64,000 bases of DNA, taken from NCBI GenBank assembly GCA_026989055.1, contig JALSKC010000017.1:29517-93516 (forward strand), in the 5' to 3' direction. The stretch comes from Paracoccaceae bacterium (GTDB lineage Bacteria; Pseudomonadota; Alphaproteobacteria; Rhodobacterales; Rhodobacteraceae). The notes under the pieces were generated by a model. That model was given only the letters and a program-made list of their open reading frames with translations, did no database searches and was not told where the DNA came from. The translations under genes and the position numbers were made by a program. Below, piece after piece: positions 18,232-27,077 of the stretch. The first letter of the stretch is position 1. Each line of letters starts with the position of its first letter.

Positions 18232-19836
18232 TTACTCGGCAGGCGCCACGGCGGCGGCCGCGGCCTTCGCCGGCACCCTGCGCACGGTCATCCAGAGGTT
18301 GTAGGCCATGATCGAGGCCCCGGTGAGATAGAGCAGCCCGCCAGTGGCACGCACCACATACATCGGGTACTTGGCGGCCACGGTGTCGGCGAAGGAGTTC
18401 ACCAGGAAGCCGTTGGCATCCACCTCGCGCCACATCAGCCCTTCCATGATGCCGGTGACCCACATCGAGGCCGCGTAGAGGATGATGCCGATGGTCGCGA
18501 GCCAGAAGTGCCAGTTGACCAGCGCCAGGCTGTAGAGCCGCTCGCGCTTCCACAGCTTCGGAACCATGAAGTAGAGCGCCCCGAAGGTGATCATGCCGTT
18601 CCAGCCGAGCGCGCCGGAATGGACGTGGCCGATGGTCCAGTCGGTGTAGTGCGACAGCGAGTTGACCGCCCGGATCGACATCATCGGCCCTTCGAAGGTG
18701 GACATGCCGTAAAAGCCGATCGAGATCACCATCATCCGGATCACCGGGTCGGTGCGCAGCTTGTCCCAGGCGCCCGAGAGCGTCATCAGACCGTTGATCA
18801 TCCCGCCCCAGGAGGGCATCCAGAGCACCACCGACATCACCATCCCCAGCGTGCTCGCCCAGTCGGGCAGCGCCGTGTAGTGCAGGTGGTGCGGGCCGGC
18901 CCAGATATACAGGAAGATCAGCGCCCAGAAGTGGATGATCGACAGCTTGTAGCTGTAGACGGGGCGCTCGGCCTGCTTGGGCACGAAGTAGTACATCATC
19001 CCGAGGAAACCCGCGGTCAGGAAGAAGCCCACGGCGTTGTGGCCGTACCACCACTGCACCATCGCGTCCTGGACCCCGGCGAAGACCTGCACCGACTTGG
19101 AGCCGAAAACCGAAACCGGAATCGACAGGTTGTTGATGATGTGCAGCATCGCGATGGTCACGATGAAGGACAGGTAGAACCAGTTGGCCACGTAGATGTG
19201 CTTTTCGCGGCGCTTGAAGATCGTGCCGAGAAACACCGCCAGATAGGCGACCCAGACGATCGTCAGCCAGATGTCCACATGCCATTCCGGCTCGGCATAT
19301 TCCTTGGACTGGGTGGCGCCCAGCAGATAGCCGGTGGCCGCCAGCACGATGAACAGCTGATAGCCCCAGAACACGAACCACGCCAGATTGCCGCCCCACA
19401 ACCGGGCCGCGCTGGTGCGCTGGACGACATAGAACGAGGTGGCCAGAAGGGCGTTGCCGCCGAAGGCGAAGATCACCGCAGAAGTATGCAGAGGCCGCAG
19501 CCGACCGAAGTTGGTGTATCCCTCGAAGGCGTCTATGTTCAGCACCGGCCAGGCCAGCTGGCTGGCGATATAGACTCCCACGAAGAAACCGACCAGCCCC
19601 CAGAACACGGTGGCGATCACCCCGGCACGGATGACCCCGTCCATGTATTCATGCTCAAGCTCCGCGGGCCGGGCCGGTTCGTCGGTGTGGCGAAGCGTCC
19701 ACAGGAACAGACCGCCCGTGACCAGCATCACGATGATAGCCTGCACCTGATAGGCAAGATCACGCGCGTAGTTGGCGGCGATGGCGGCTGCCAGGGTCAG
19801 CAGACCGTATACCACCAGTTTCACGTAGTTCCCCAT
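18232..19836 (-). CDS. ccoN: cbb3-type cytochrome c oxidase catalytic subunit I
   Basis: 534-residue heme-copper oxidase core with about twelve helices that reduces oxygen to water with high affinity at a heme b/heme b3-CuB centre. The conserved His residues are visible in [33 protein letters not shown] and [13 protein letters not shown], the last carrying the b3/b ligand pair. Length is within the family range. First gene of ccoNOQP; the perfect FNR box is centred 94 bases upstream. Confidence 0.97.
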   Translation of the reverse strand: MGNYVKLVVYGLLTLAAAIAANYARDLAYQVQAIIVMLVTGGLFLWTLRHTDEPARPAELEHEYMDGVIRAGVIATVFWGLVGFFVGVYIASQLAWPVLNIDAFEGYTNFGRLRPLHTSAVIFAFGGNALLATSFYVVQRTSAARLWGGNLAWFVFWGYQLFIVLAATGYLLGATQSKEYAEPEWHVDIWLTIVWVAYLAVFLGTIFKRREKHIYVANWFYLSFIVTIAMLHIINNLSIPVSVFGSKSVQVFAGVQDAMVQWWYGHNAVGFFLTAGFLGMMYYFVPKQAERPVYSYKLSIIHFWALIFLYIWAGPHHLHYTALPDWASTLGMVMSVVLWMPSWGGMINGLMTLSGAWDKLRTDPVIRMMVISIGFYGMSTFEGPMMSIRAVNSLSHYTDWTIGHVHSGALGWNGMITFGALYFMVPKLWKRERLYSLALVNWHFWLATIGIILYAASMWVTGIMEGLMWREVDANGFLVNSFADTVAAKYPMYVVRATGGLLYLTGASIMAYNLWMTVRRVPAKAAAAAVAPAE

Positions 19837-19923
19837 ATCGCGTCCCTCTGCTCATTGCCGGCCACGGGAAATGCCGCCGCCGGTTCGCCTAGGCTCTCTT
19901 GACGGGCCGGAGGCGACAAAACC

Positions 19924-19937
19924 TTGATCCATGTCAA
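19924..19937. promoter_or_regulatory. FNR/FnrL box between ccoN and the universal stress gene
   Basis: TTGATCCATGTCAA, exact TTGA-N6-TCAA. It is centred 94 bases from the ccoN ATG and 106 from the usp ATG, so one site could serve both divergent genes under low oxygen. Confidence 0.88.
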
Positions 19938-20036
19938 AACGGCGCCCCGCCCGACATGCGATTTCCCGGGCCGAGCAAGGTCAATACGTCGCACCCGCCC
20001 GCGCTGCACGGTGGGCGCACCGGCAGGAGTCATGAA

Positions 20037-20876
20037 ATGGGTTACAAGAACGTCACCTCGGTCATCACCGACATGGAGACCGACCGCTTCGCCCTTGCGG
20101 CAGCGATCGATCTGGCCCGCCGCGAACACGGCCACCTCGACGTGATCTGCCTGGGCGTGGACCGCACCCTGCCCGGGTTCTACTACGGCGGGGCAAATGC
20201 CGTCGCCCTCCGGGAAGGGCTGGCCGAGGCGCAGGAGCGTGCCCTGGAACTCGAACGCGGGGCGCGCGCGACCCTGGAAGGGCGCGACCTGACCTGGACC
20301 CTGCACGCCGTGGCCGCTCCGATGTCGGGGCTGGCTCAGATGCTGGCGCATCTGACGCGCCTGTCCGACATCATCGTGCTGCCGCGCCCCTATGGCGAAG
20401 GGCGCCGCCATGAACACGAGGCAATCGTCGAATCGGAGCTGTTCGATGCCTCGGTGCCGGTGCTCGTGATCCCCGACGGGGCCGGACTGCCGGACCCGAT
20501 CGGCAGGATCGTGATCGCCTGGAACGAAAGCCACGAGGCACTGGTCGCGGTGCGCGCGGCGCTCCCGTTCCTGAAACAGGCCGGGGACGTCAACATCGCC
20601 ATCGTGAACCCGCCGCCCCATGCCCCCGACCGCTCCGACCCGGGCGGCGCGCTGTCGCAGATGCTGTCGCGCCACGGGGTCAAGGCCGATGTCTCGATCC
20701 TGGCCAAGACCCTGCCGCGGGTGTCAGAGGTGATCGCCCGCCATCTGACCGACCAGGGCGCCGACCTTCTGGTGATGGGTGCCTACGGCCATTCGCGAAT
20801 CCGCGAATCCGTTCTGGGCGGAGCAACCCGGCACATGCTGCAGACGGCCCACATCCCGATCCTCATGGCACATTGA
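20037..20876 (+). CDS. Universal stress protein, tandem UspA domains
   Basis: 279-residue cytoplasmic protein with two UspA folds: residues 1-145 ending LVIPDGAG, and about 150-279 with the ATP-binding G-2x-G-9x-G(S/T)-like block MGAYGHSRIRESVLGGATRHM (second domain) near the C-terminus. The first domain lacks a clear copy of this motif. The ATG at 20037 has AGGAG seven bases upstream; another ATG at 20032 is out of frame. It is divergent from ccoN across an FNR box, and fnr-linked universal stress genes are typical of microaerobic regulons. Its 3' end is overlapped antisense by the Hint-domain gene. Confidence 0.9.
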   Translation: MGYKNVTSVITDMETDRFALAAAIDLARREHGHLDVICLGVDRTLPGFYYGGANAVALREGLAEAQERALELERGARATLEGRDLTWTLHAVAAPMSGLAQMLAHLTRLSDIIVLPRPYGEGRRHEHEAIVESELFDASVPVLVIPDGAGLPDPIGRIVIAWNESHEALVAVRAALPFLKQAGDVNIAIVNPPPHAPDRSDPGGALSQMLSRHGVKADVSILAKTLPRVSEVIARHLTDQGADLLVMGAYGHSRIRESVLGGATRHMLQTAHIPILMAH

Positions 20877-21884
20877 ATGGCGCACCGAGCCGAGCCGCAA
20901 CGGCTGCAGCAGCGCCTTGCCGTTGGCGGCGTGGCGGTGCACCAGCGCCTTCTGGCGGCGCCCCGGCGGCAGGAGGGCGGCCGGCGGCATCGGCGAGAAA
21001 TCCGCATCCGCCCCCAGAAAGGGAAACAGCTCCCCGACCTCGGCCCTGGCCCGAGGCGGCAGGGATGCAAGCGAACGCGGCGTCAGCAGGAAGCTCTCGG
21101 AGGGCGCGCCCTCGGCAAGGATCAGCGCATGGCGCGCCAGCAGCAGGTGATGATAGCGGATCGCCCCCCGCGGCCGGACGACATCGATCCCAGGCATGGC
21201 GCACAGATGGGCCGCCGCCACCAGCACCTCGGCGCAGCCGAACATCCGTTCCGCGATCCGCGACCGCACCAGCATCCGGTGCTGGCGCGACAGCAGAAGA
21301 TCGCGCCGCGGCAGCCCCTGGCCGAGCGCGCCGGCGGCGATGCGCACCGGAGCCAGCTGCGGGCAGGCGCACATCTCCTGCGGGGAGACCTCGCGCCAGA
21401 GCACCCGCTCGAGGCGGCGACTGCCCCCGCCGGCAAGCAGGATCCGGTCTCCGGCGCGCAGCTCCTCCACCGCGATCTCGCCGCGGGAGGTCGCGATCAG
21501 CGTGCCCCCGACAAGACAGGGCGGCGCCATGTGATCCTCGTATTCCCAGCCGATCTCGTGGCTCCGGTAGCTGCCCAGCCTGGCCCCTTCGGTGAAGGCG
21601 GATTCCGGACCCGGGAGGAAATACCACTCACCCCCGGCATTGAAGAAATCGAAGGTCTCCACATGTTCCTCGCCGTCGGTATCGGTGAAGGAGACCTTGA
21701 TCGCATAAGGCGAGCCCCAGGTGGACATCTGCGGCCCGCCGTCGATGCTCACCCGCTCGTCCGAATCGCCCCAGCCCTCGTATTCGTCATCGTCATCGGT
21801 GAAGGTCACCACATGGGACGTGTCATAGACATTGTTGTAGTAGTTGCCGCTCCACTTGAAGGCGATGAAACTGTGCGAGGCCAA
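20724..21884 (-). CDS. Hint-domain protein with C-terminal antisense extension
   Basis: 386-residue protein with a Hedgehog/intein (Hint_2) domain of the type frequent in Rhodobacterales. Residues 1-118 are an acidic, beta-rich N-terminal part (DDDDEYEGWGD, FTDTDGEEH). The Hint core starts at Cys123 (PPCLVGGTLIATSRG) followed by AVEELRAGDRIL, with the conserved LSRQHRMLV (His202). The start is a TTG at 21884 preceded by GGAGGG at seven bases. Residues about 337-386 are encoded opposite the end of usp and do not resemble the family, whose members end soon after the NGKALL block at about 321-326. Function unknown; such proteins may be self-cleaving and are often adjacent to secreted repeat domains. 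Confidence 0.8.
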   Translation of the reverse strand: MASHSFIAFKWSGNYYNNVYDTSHVVTFTDDDDEYEGWGDSDERVSIDGGPQMSTWGSPYAIKVSFTDTDGEEHVETFDFFNAGGEWYFLPGPESAFTEGARLGSYRSHEIGWEYEDHMAPPCLVGGTLIATSRGEIAVEELRAGDRILLAGGGSRRLERVLWREVSPQEMCACPQLAPVRIAAGALGQGLPRRDLLLSRQHRMLVRSRIAERMFGCAEVLVAAAHLCAMPGIDVVRPRGAIRYHHLLLARHALILAEGAPSESFLLTPRSLASLPPRARAEVGELFPFLGADADFSPMPPAALLPPGRRQKALVHRHAANGKALLQPLRLGSVRHSMCHEDRDVGRLQHVPGCSAQNGFADSRMAVGTHHQKVGALVGQMAGDHL

Positions 21885-22024
21885 GGCCCGACCCTCCGTT
21901 GCCGACAGTCGTTCAGCGGGCGCCGCGCCCGGCCATCTCCGCGCCGGCCCGAGGGCAGCTCACATCGCAGGCGGACGCCGCGCACGGCACGAAACGCCGC
22001 ACCGTGCATCCTGCGACGGAGTCG

Positions 22025-22038
22025 TTGACAAAACGCAA
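22025..22038. promoter_or_regulatory. Imperfect FNR-like site upstream of the Hint gene
   Basis: TTGACAAAACGCAA matches TTGA-N6-TCAA with one mismatch in the right half. It is 141 bases upstream of the Hint-gene TTG and 30 bases beyond the fnrL stop. Weak; could be chance. Confidence 0.25.
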
Positions 22039-22067
22039 ATGGCGGCAGGGCGGCGGCCGCGGCCCCG

Positions 22068-22808
22068 TCAGGCCGCCACCCCCCCGTCCGAATCGTCCCC
22101 GGTCTCGGCGGTCAGCCGGGCGTAATCGGGCACCCGCACCCGGCGGTTGCCCTCGAGCCGTATGATGCCGTCCCGCCTGAGTGCCGACATCTGCCGGCTG
22201 ACCGTCTCCAGCGTCAGCCCGAGATAGTCCGCCATGGCTTCGCGCGTCAGCGGCAGCAGGAACTCGAACCCGTCGGGGGAGGACAGCTGCTGCAGGCTCG
22301 ATTCCCGCCGGGCGATGATCGCCAGCAAGGAAGCGATCTTCTCGCGCGCCCGCTTGCGCCCGAGCACCAGCATCCATTCGCGTGCCGCGTCCAGCTCGTC
22401 CAGCGTCTTTTCCAGCAGGCGCTGGCCGATATGCGGGGTCGTGCGCAGGAGCTCCTCGAACGGCTTGCGCCGGAAACAGCACAGGGTCAGGTCGGTAACG
22501 GCATTCACGTCGTAGCGCACCGTCTCGCGACCCGGACGCCCCAGGAAGTCCGACGGCAGCAGCAGCCCGATCATCTGGGTGCGCCCGTCTTCCATCGTCT
22601 GGGTCAGCGAGGCCACCCCGACCACCACGGTGGCCACGAAATCCATCGGATCGCCGGCCCAGACGACCGGCTGGCCGGCCTCGTAGCTGCGGTAGTATTT
22701 TATCGAGTCGAGATAGGCGAGCTCGTCCGGTTCGCAGCGCGAGCAGATCGCCTGATGCCGGATCGGGCAGCTCCCGCAATCGCGGTTCTTGAAGACGGGA
22801 GCGTTCAT
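22068..22808 (-). CDS. fnrL: Oxygen-sensing Crp/Fnr regulator FnrL
   Basis: 246-residue [4Fe-4S] regulator of the anaerobic/microaerobic switch. Cluster ligands are in the N-terminal CGSCPIRHQAICSRC (Cys 11, 14, 22, 25) and a central CC at about 128. The cyclic-nucleotide-like beta roll spans about 30-130, a dimer helix follows, and the C-terminal helix-turn-helix has ETVSRQMSALRR, whose E--SR residues fit recognition of TTGA half-sites. I chose the ATG at 22808; this gives about the size of characterised Rhodobacter FnrL proteins, while an ATG at 22832 would lie inside the FNR box. Divergent from hemN. Confidence 0.93.
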   Translation of the reverse strand: MNAPVFKNRDCGSCPIRHQAICSRCEPDELAYLDSIKYYRSYEAGQPVVWAGDPMDFVATVVVGVASLTQTMEDGRTQMIGLLLPSDFLGRPGRETVRYDVNAVTDLTLCCFRRKPFEELLRTTPHIGQRLLEKTLDELDAAREWMLVLGRKRAREKIASLLAIIARRESSLQQLSSPDGFEFLLPLTREAMADYLGLTLETVSRQMSALRRDGIIRLEGNRRVRVPDYARLTAETGDDSDGGVAA

Positions 22809-22825
22809 GGTGGCCATTTCCGCGA

Positions 22826-22839
22826 TTGACATGGATCAA
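22826..22839. promoter_or_regulatory. FNR/FnrL box between fnrL and hemN
   Basis: TTGACATGGATCAA, exact TTGA-N6-TCAA, centred 42.5 bases upstream of the hemN ATG and 24.5 bases upstream of the fnrL ATG. The position fits activation of hemN and repression or self-control of fnrL. Confidence 0.9.
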
Positions 22840-22874
22840 GGCGTCGAGTCTCGCCCTGCACCAAGGCTAGCGCC

Positions 22875-24230
22875 ATGACGATCCGTGCGCAACTCGGCCG
22901 GCTGGGCCTGTTCGATGCTCGTGTGCCCCGCTACACCAGCTACCCCACGGCCGCCCGCTTCACCGATGCCGTCGGCCCCGCCGACAGCAGCGCCTGGCTG
23001 GAGGAGATCCCGCCCGGGGCGCGAATCTCGCTCTATCTGCATGTGCCGTTCTGCCGCAGGCTGTGCTGGTTCTGCGCCTGCCGCACCCAGGGCACGCACA
23101 GGCTCGGCCCCGTTGCCGCCTATGTCGAAACCCTGAAGCGCGAACTCGATCTGGTGGCGGCGTGCCTCCCCGCCGGGGTCAGCATCGGGCAGTTGCACTG
23201 GGGCGGCGGCACCCCCACCCTGCTGCCAGCGGACCTGATCGCTTCGCTCGCCGCAAGGATCAGGCAACATCTTCCGCTGGCGCCGGGAGCACGGTTTTCG
23301 GTCGAGATCGACCCGAACGAGATCGACCGGGCGCGGCTGGAAGCGCTGCGCGAAGCGGGCATGAACCGGGCCTCGATCGGGGTTCAGGACTTCGACCCGG
23401 AGATCCAGAAGGTCATCGGCCGTACCCAGAACCATGAAACCACCGCCGGCGTCGTCCGGGCGCTGCGGGAAAGCGGCATCGCCAGCCTGAACATCGACAT
23501 CCTTTACGGCCTGCCGCATCAGACGGAGGAAAGGATCGCCCGCAGCGTCGGCCAGGTGGTCGCCCTGGAACCGGACCGGGTGGCGCTTTACGGTTATGCG
23601 CATGTCCCCTGGATGGCCCGCCGCCAGAATCTGATTCCGGCCGAGGCGCTGCCCCCCCCGGAAGCGCGCCTGGAACTGTTCGAGGCGGCCCGGCGGATCT
23701 TTCTGGATGCCGGCTATGTGGAAATCGGGATCGATCATTTCGCCCGCCCCGACGACGAGCTGGCCCGGGCGCTGGCAGAGGGCAGGCTGCGGCGGAACTT
23801 CCAAGGCTATACCGATGATGACTGCGAAACGCTCGTCGGAATCGGCGCCTCGGCGATCTCGCGCCTGCCCTCGGGATACACGCAGAACGCGCCGGCCACT
23901 TCGGAATATCGGCGCGCCATCGAGTCCGGTCGGCTGGCGACCGCCCGCGGCCATCGGTTCCGGGGCGATGACAGGGTCCGGGCACGGATGATCGAGGCGC
24001 TCCTGTGCGACTTCCGGCTCGACTTCGCCCGCCTCGGGCGGGAAACGGGCATCGCGCCGGACAGGTTGAAAGCGCTCACCGAAGGGCTGGGCGAAGCCTT
24101 CCCCGGAATGCTCGACATCGGGGCGGAGCAGCTCGCCATCCTGCCCCATGCCCGCCCGCTGGCCCGCATGATCGCCCGCCACCTGGACGCCTACGAGGCG
24201 CCGGCAGAGCGCCACAGCCACGCCATCTGA
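22875..24230 (+). CDS. hemN: Oxygen-independent coproporphyrinogen III oxidase (radical SAM)
   Basis: 451-residue radical-SAM enzyme converting coproporphyrinogen III to protoporphyrinogen IX without oxygen. The SAM cluster motif is CRRLCWFC with Cys 60, 64 and 67; the family also has VPRYTSYPTA at residues 17-26, the GGGTPTLL SAM-contact block near 111-118 and a C-terminal HemN domain including DHFARPDDELA. Length matches HemN and is longer than the HemW/HutW relatives. It starts just after a perfect FNR box, and is the anaerobic counterpart of hemF in this window. Confidence 0.96.
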   Translation: MTIRAQLGRLGLFDARVPRYTSYPTAARFTDAVGPADSSAWLEEIPPGARISLYLHVPFCRRLCWFCACRTQGTHRLGPVAAYVETLKRELDLVAACLPAGVSIGQLHWGGGTPTLLPADLIASLAARIRQHLPLAPGARFSVEIDPNEIDRARLEALREAGMNRASIGVQDFDPEIQKVIGRTQNHETTAGVVRALRESGIASLNIDILYGLPHQTEERIARSVGQVVALEPDRVALYGYAHVPWMARRQNLIPAEALPPPEARLELFEAARRIFLDAGYVEIGIDHFARPDDELARALAEGRLRRNFQGYTDDDCETLVGIGASAISRLPSGYTQNAPATSEYRRAIESGRLATARGHRFRGDDRVRARMIEALLCDFRLDFARLGRETGIAPDRLKALTEGLGEAFPGMLDIGAEQLAILPHARPLARMIARHLDAYEAPAERHSHAI

Positions 24231-24470
24231 GCGCGCCGCCCGCGCCCCCCCGACACAGGCATCGCACGCACCGCGCTCGGGCCGGTGCGCGGCGTGACAC
24301 CCGCCGGGCGATCGGCGATACTGCATCCGCCCCCGGCCGCCGGCCGCCAACCGGCCCCTGACAGGCCGGACGGAAAACCGGACAGGAAGGCGCCGGTGCG
24401 GTCGTCGTGCGGCCGCCTGCGGGTGTCCGGCGGGAGGAAAGGAGGAAGGACGGGAGGGAAGGAAACCGCC

Positions 24471-25883
24471 ATGGAAATACTGGAGCGGCTGGCCGGAATC
24501 GTCGGCAGCGCCCATGTCCTGACCGGAGCCGATGCCCTGCCCTACGGCACGGACTGGACAAGGAGCTACGCCGCGCCCCCCCGCGCGGTGGTGCGCCCGG
24601 CCGATACCGGCGAGGTTTCCCGCGTCCTGCGGCTGGCGCATGACTGCGCGCTGCCCGTGGTGCCGGTGGCCGGCAACACCGGGCTGGTGGGCGGCACCCA
24701 CGCACCGGATGCGCTGATGCTGTCGCTGGAGCGGCTGAACCGGATCCGCGCCATCCGCCCCGAATCCCGGGTGGCGGTGGTCGAGGCCGGGGTGGTTCTG
24801 GTCCGGCTGCACGAAGCGGCCGAGGCGGAAGGGCTGATGTTCCCGCTGCATTTCGGCGCCCGCGGTTCGGCCATGATCGGCGGCGCGCTGTCAACCAATG
24901 CCGGAGGCTCGAACGTGCTGCGCTACGGAAATGCCCGCGCGCTGTGCCTCGGGCTGGAGGTGGTCCTCGCCGACGGGCGGGTGCTCGACCTGATGAGCGA
25001 ACTGCACAAGGACAATTCCGGCTACGACCTGAAGGATCTGTTCATCGGGGCGGAGGGAACGCTGGGCGTGATCACCGCCGCGGTCCTGCGGCTCGTGCCG
25101 CGGCCCAGGGCCCATGCCACCGCGATGGTGGCTGCCGCCTCGCTGCCGGCCGCACTTTCCCTGCTGAACCGCCTGCAGGAGGCCACCGGCGGCATGGTCG
25201 AGGCCTTCGAATACATGCCGCGCCGCTACATGTCCCGGCTGCGGACCGTGCGCCCCGATCTGGTTCCCCCGCTCGGCCATGCACGCGAGACCACCATCCT
25301 GGTGGAGCTGGCCGCCACCGCCCCGCGCGATGCCGCCCCGCGCGAGGATGGCACGGTGCCGCTGAGCGAACTCCTGGAACGGAGCCTGGCCGAAACCATC
25401 GAAGCCGGGCTGGCCGAGGATGCGGTGATCGCCCGTTCTCTGTCCGAACGCCGGCGGATGTGGGCGATACGCGAGGCAGCGGCGGAAATCACCTTCGGCC
25501 GCGAACCGCATGTGGACTTCGACGTGGCCCTGCCGCTGGACAGGGTAGCCGAATTCCTCGACCGGGCGCAGGCGTTCCTGCAACGGGCCGACCCCGGAGC
25601 CGAAACCAACGCTGTGGCGCATCTGGGCGACGGGAACGTGCATTTCACGGTCTGGCCGGGGCGTGACGAACCGGCGCTGATCGGACGGATCCGCACCGGC
25701 ATTGACGACCTGACGCTGGCGCTCGGCGGCTCGTTCTCCGCCGAACACGGGATCGGGCTGTCGAAGCTGGAGCCGATGCGGCGCGGCAAGGATCCGGTGG
25801 CGCTCGAGGTGATGCGCGCGCTCCGGGCGACGCTCGACCCGAAGGGGATTCTGAACCCCGGCAAGCTCCTGCCGCCGGCCTGA
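24471..25883 (+). CDS. FAD-binding D-2-hydroxyacid dehydrogenase (D-2-hydroxyglutarate/D-lactate type)
   Basis: 470-residue flavoprotein of the VAO/GlcD family. The PCMH-type FAD domain (about residues 35-215) has VVPVAGNTGLVGGTHAP and NAGGSNVLRYGN; the C-terminal FAD-linked oxidase domain has HLGDGNVHFTVW (about 384-395, metal/substrate His) and ends SAEHGIGLSKLE...LDPKGILNPGK. This is the arrangement of D-2-hydroxyglutarate dehydrogenase and of D-lactate dehydrogenase (cytochrome); which substrate is used cannot be told. The ATG at 24471 follows several GGAGG-like stretches. Preceded by a 240-bp gap after hemN. Confidence 0.82.
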   Translation: MEILERLAGIVGSAHVLTGADALPYGTDWTRSYAAPPRAVVRPADTGEVSRVLRLAHDCALPVVPVAGNTGLVGGTHAPDALMLSLERLNRIRAIRPESRVAVVEAGVVLVRLHEAAEAEGLMFPLHFGARGSAMIGGALSTNAGGSNVLRYGNARALCLGLEVVLADGRVLDLMSELHKDNSGYDLKDLFIGAEGTLGVITAAVLRLVPRPRAHATAMVAAASLPAALSLLNRLQEATGGMVEAFEYMPRRYMSRLRTVRPDLVPPLGHARETTILVELAATAPRDAAPREDGTVPLSELLERSLAETIEAGLAEDAVIARSLSERRRMWAIREAAAEITFGREPHVDFDVALPLDRVAEFLDRAQAFLQRADPGAETNAVAHLGDGNVHFTVWPGRDEPALIGRIRTGIDDLTLALGGSFSAEHGIGLSKLEPMRRGKDPVALEVMRALRATLDPKGILNPGKLLPPA

Positions 25884-25999
25884 GAGCGACGCTGCTGCCG
25901 CCATGGGCAGGACGAAGGGCGGCGGGGAGCGGGCCTCCCCCGGCGCTGCCCGGCGCGCCGGTCCGGCAAGGCCCGGCAAGGCAGCCCCGGCCCTGCCCG

Positions 26000-26944
26000 T
26001 CAGCGCCAGTCGAAGAACCCCGCCCCGGCACGCGCCAGCAGCCTGTCCGCCATGGCGCAGCCGAGCTCGGGGCCGTCCTCCGGCGGGCAGCTACCATCAT
26101 CCGAATGCGCATCGGAACCGTCGGTGCGCAGGATCTCGCCGCGCAGCCGGAGCCTGCCGTCCTCCAGCTCGGCCAGCCCCGCGATCGGCGTCCGGCAGGA
26201 ACCGTCCAGCCGCGCCAGGAAGGCCCGCTCGGCCGCCAGCCGCAGCGCGGTCGGCGCATGGTGGATCGCCTCCAGCAGGGCCGCGACCCGGCTGTCGCCC
26301 TGCCGGCGCTCGACGCCGATCGCGCCTTGCGCCACCGCCGGCAGCATGTCTTCCGGAGCGACCGGCGCAGCCGGGACATCCTCCAGCTTCAGCCGGGCGA
26401 GCCCGGCCATCGCCAGAAAGGTAGCCCCTGCCACCCCTTCCCGCAGCTTGCGCAACCGGGTCTGGACGTTGCCGCGAAACTCGACCACGCGCAGGTCGGG
26501 GCGGCGGTGCAGCAGCTGTGCCCGGCGGCGCAGGCTGGAAGTGCCGACGGTGGCCCCCTCGGGCAGTTCCCCCAGAGCACCGTGGCGCGCCGACACGAAG
26601 GCATCGCGCACATCGGCGCGCGGCAGGAAACAGTCGAGCACGAGCCCGGCCGGCTGCTCCACCGGCATGTCCTTCATCGAATGCACGGCGATGTCGATGC
26701 TCCCCCCCAGCAGGGCCTGCTCGATCTCGCGGGTAAACAGCCCCTTGCCGCCGAGTTCCTTCAGCGGGCGATCCTGCACCCGATCACCGGTGGTCGAGAT
26801 AACAACAATTTCAAAAGCTTGCGCGGGGAGGGAGAAGGCCTCCGCCAGCCTTTCCCTGGTCTCGTGCGCCTGCGCCAGCGCCAGCGGCGAGCCTCGGGTG
26901 CCGATCCGCAACGGCATGTCGGGAGAGGGAAGGCGGCTGCTCAT
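26000..26944 (-). CDS. hemC: Hydroxymethylbilane synthase (porphobilinogen deaminase)
   Basis: 314-residue enzyme that joins four porphobilinogen units into hydroxymethylbilane. Typical blocks are RIGTRGSPLALAQA (13-26), ELGGKGLFTREIE (63-75), AVHSMKDMP (86-94), GTSSLRRRAQL, and Cys250 in LDGSCRTPIAG, which binds the dipyrromethane cofactor. The ATG at 26944 fits the family N-terminus; an upstream extension of the frame is not conserved. Divergent from hemE across 133 bases. Confidence 0.96.
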   Translation of the reverse strand: MSSRLPSPDMPLRIGTRGSPLALAQAHETRERLAEAFSLPAQAFEIVVISTTGDRVQDRPLKELGGKGLFTREIEQALLGGSIDIAVHSMKDMPVEQPAGLVLDCFLPRADVRDAFVSARHGALGELPEGATVGTSSLRRRAQLLHRRPDLRVVEFRGNVQTRLRKLREGVAGATFLAMAGLARLKLEDVPAAPVAPEDMLPAVAQGAIGVERRQGDSRVAALLEAIHHAPTALRLAAERAFLARLDGSCRTPIAGLAELEDGRLRLRGEILRTDGSDAHSDDGSCPPEDGPELGCAMADRLLARAGAGFFDWR

Positions 26945-27077
26945 GCCGCCCTGATACCCGGGGCGCTCCGGGCTGGCAACCGCCTGCAGCCTTGACAAAC
27001 CGGCGCAGGCACAGGACCACCGGCAGGCGCGGGGCACGCCGGCCGGGATGAGGGCGAGGGAAGAAAGGACGAGAACC

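Noticed and set aside
26945..27077. Possible chromosome origin next to hemE, as in Caulobacter
   Set aside because: No DnaA-like boxes or AT-rich tract lie in the hemC-hemE gap, and the usual origin neighbours (maf, coaE, rho, gidA, parAB) are absent.
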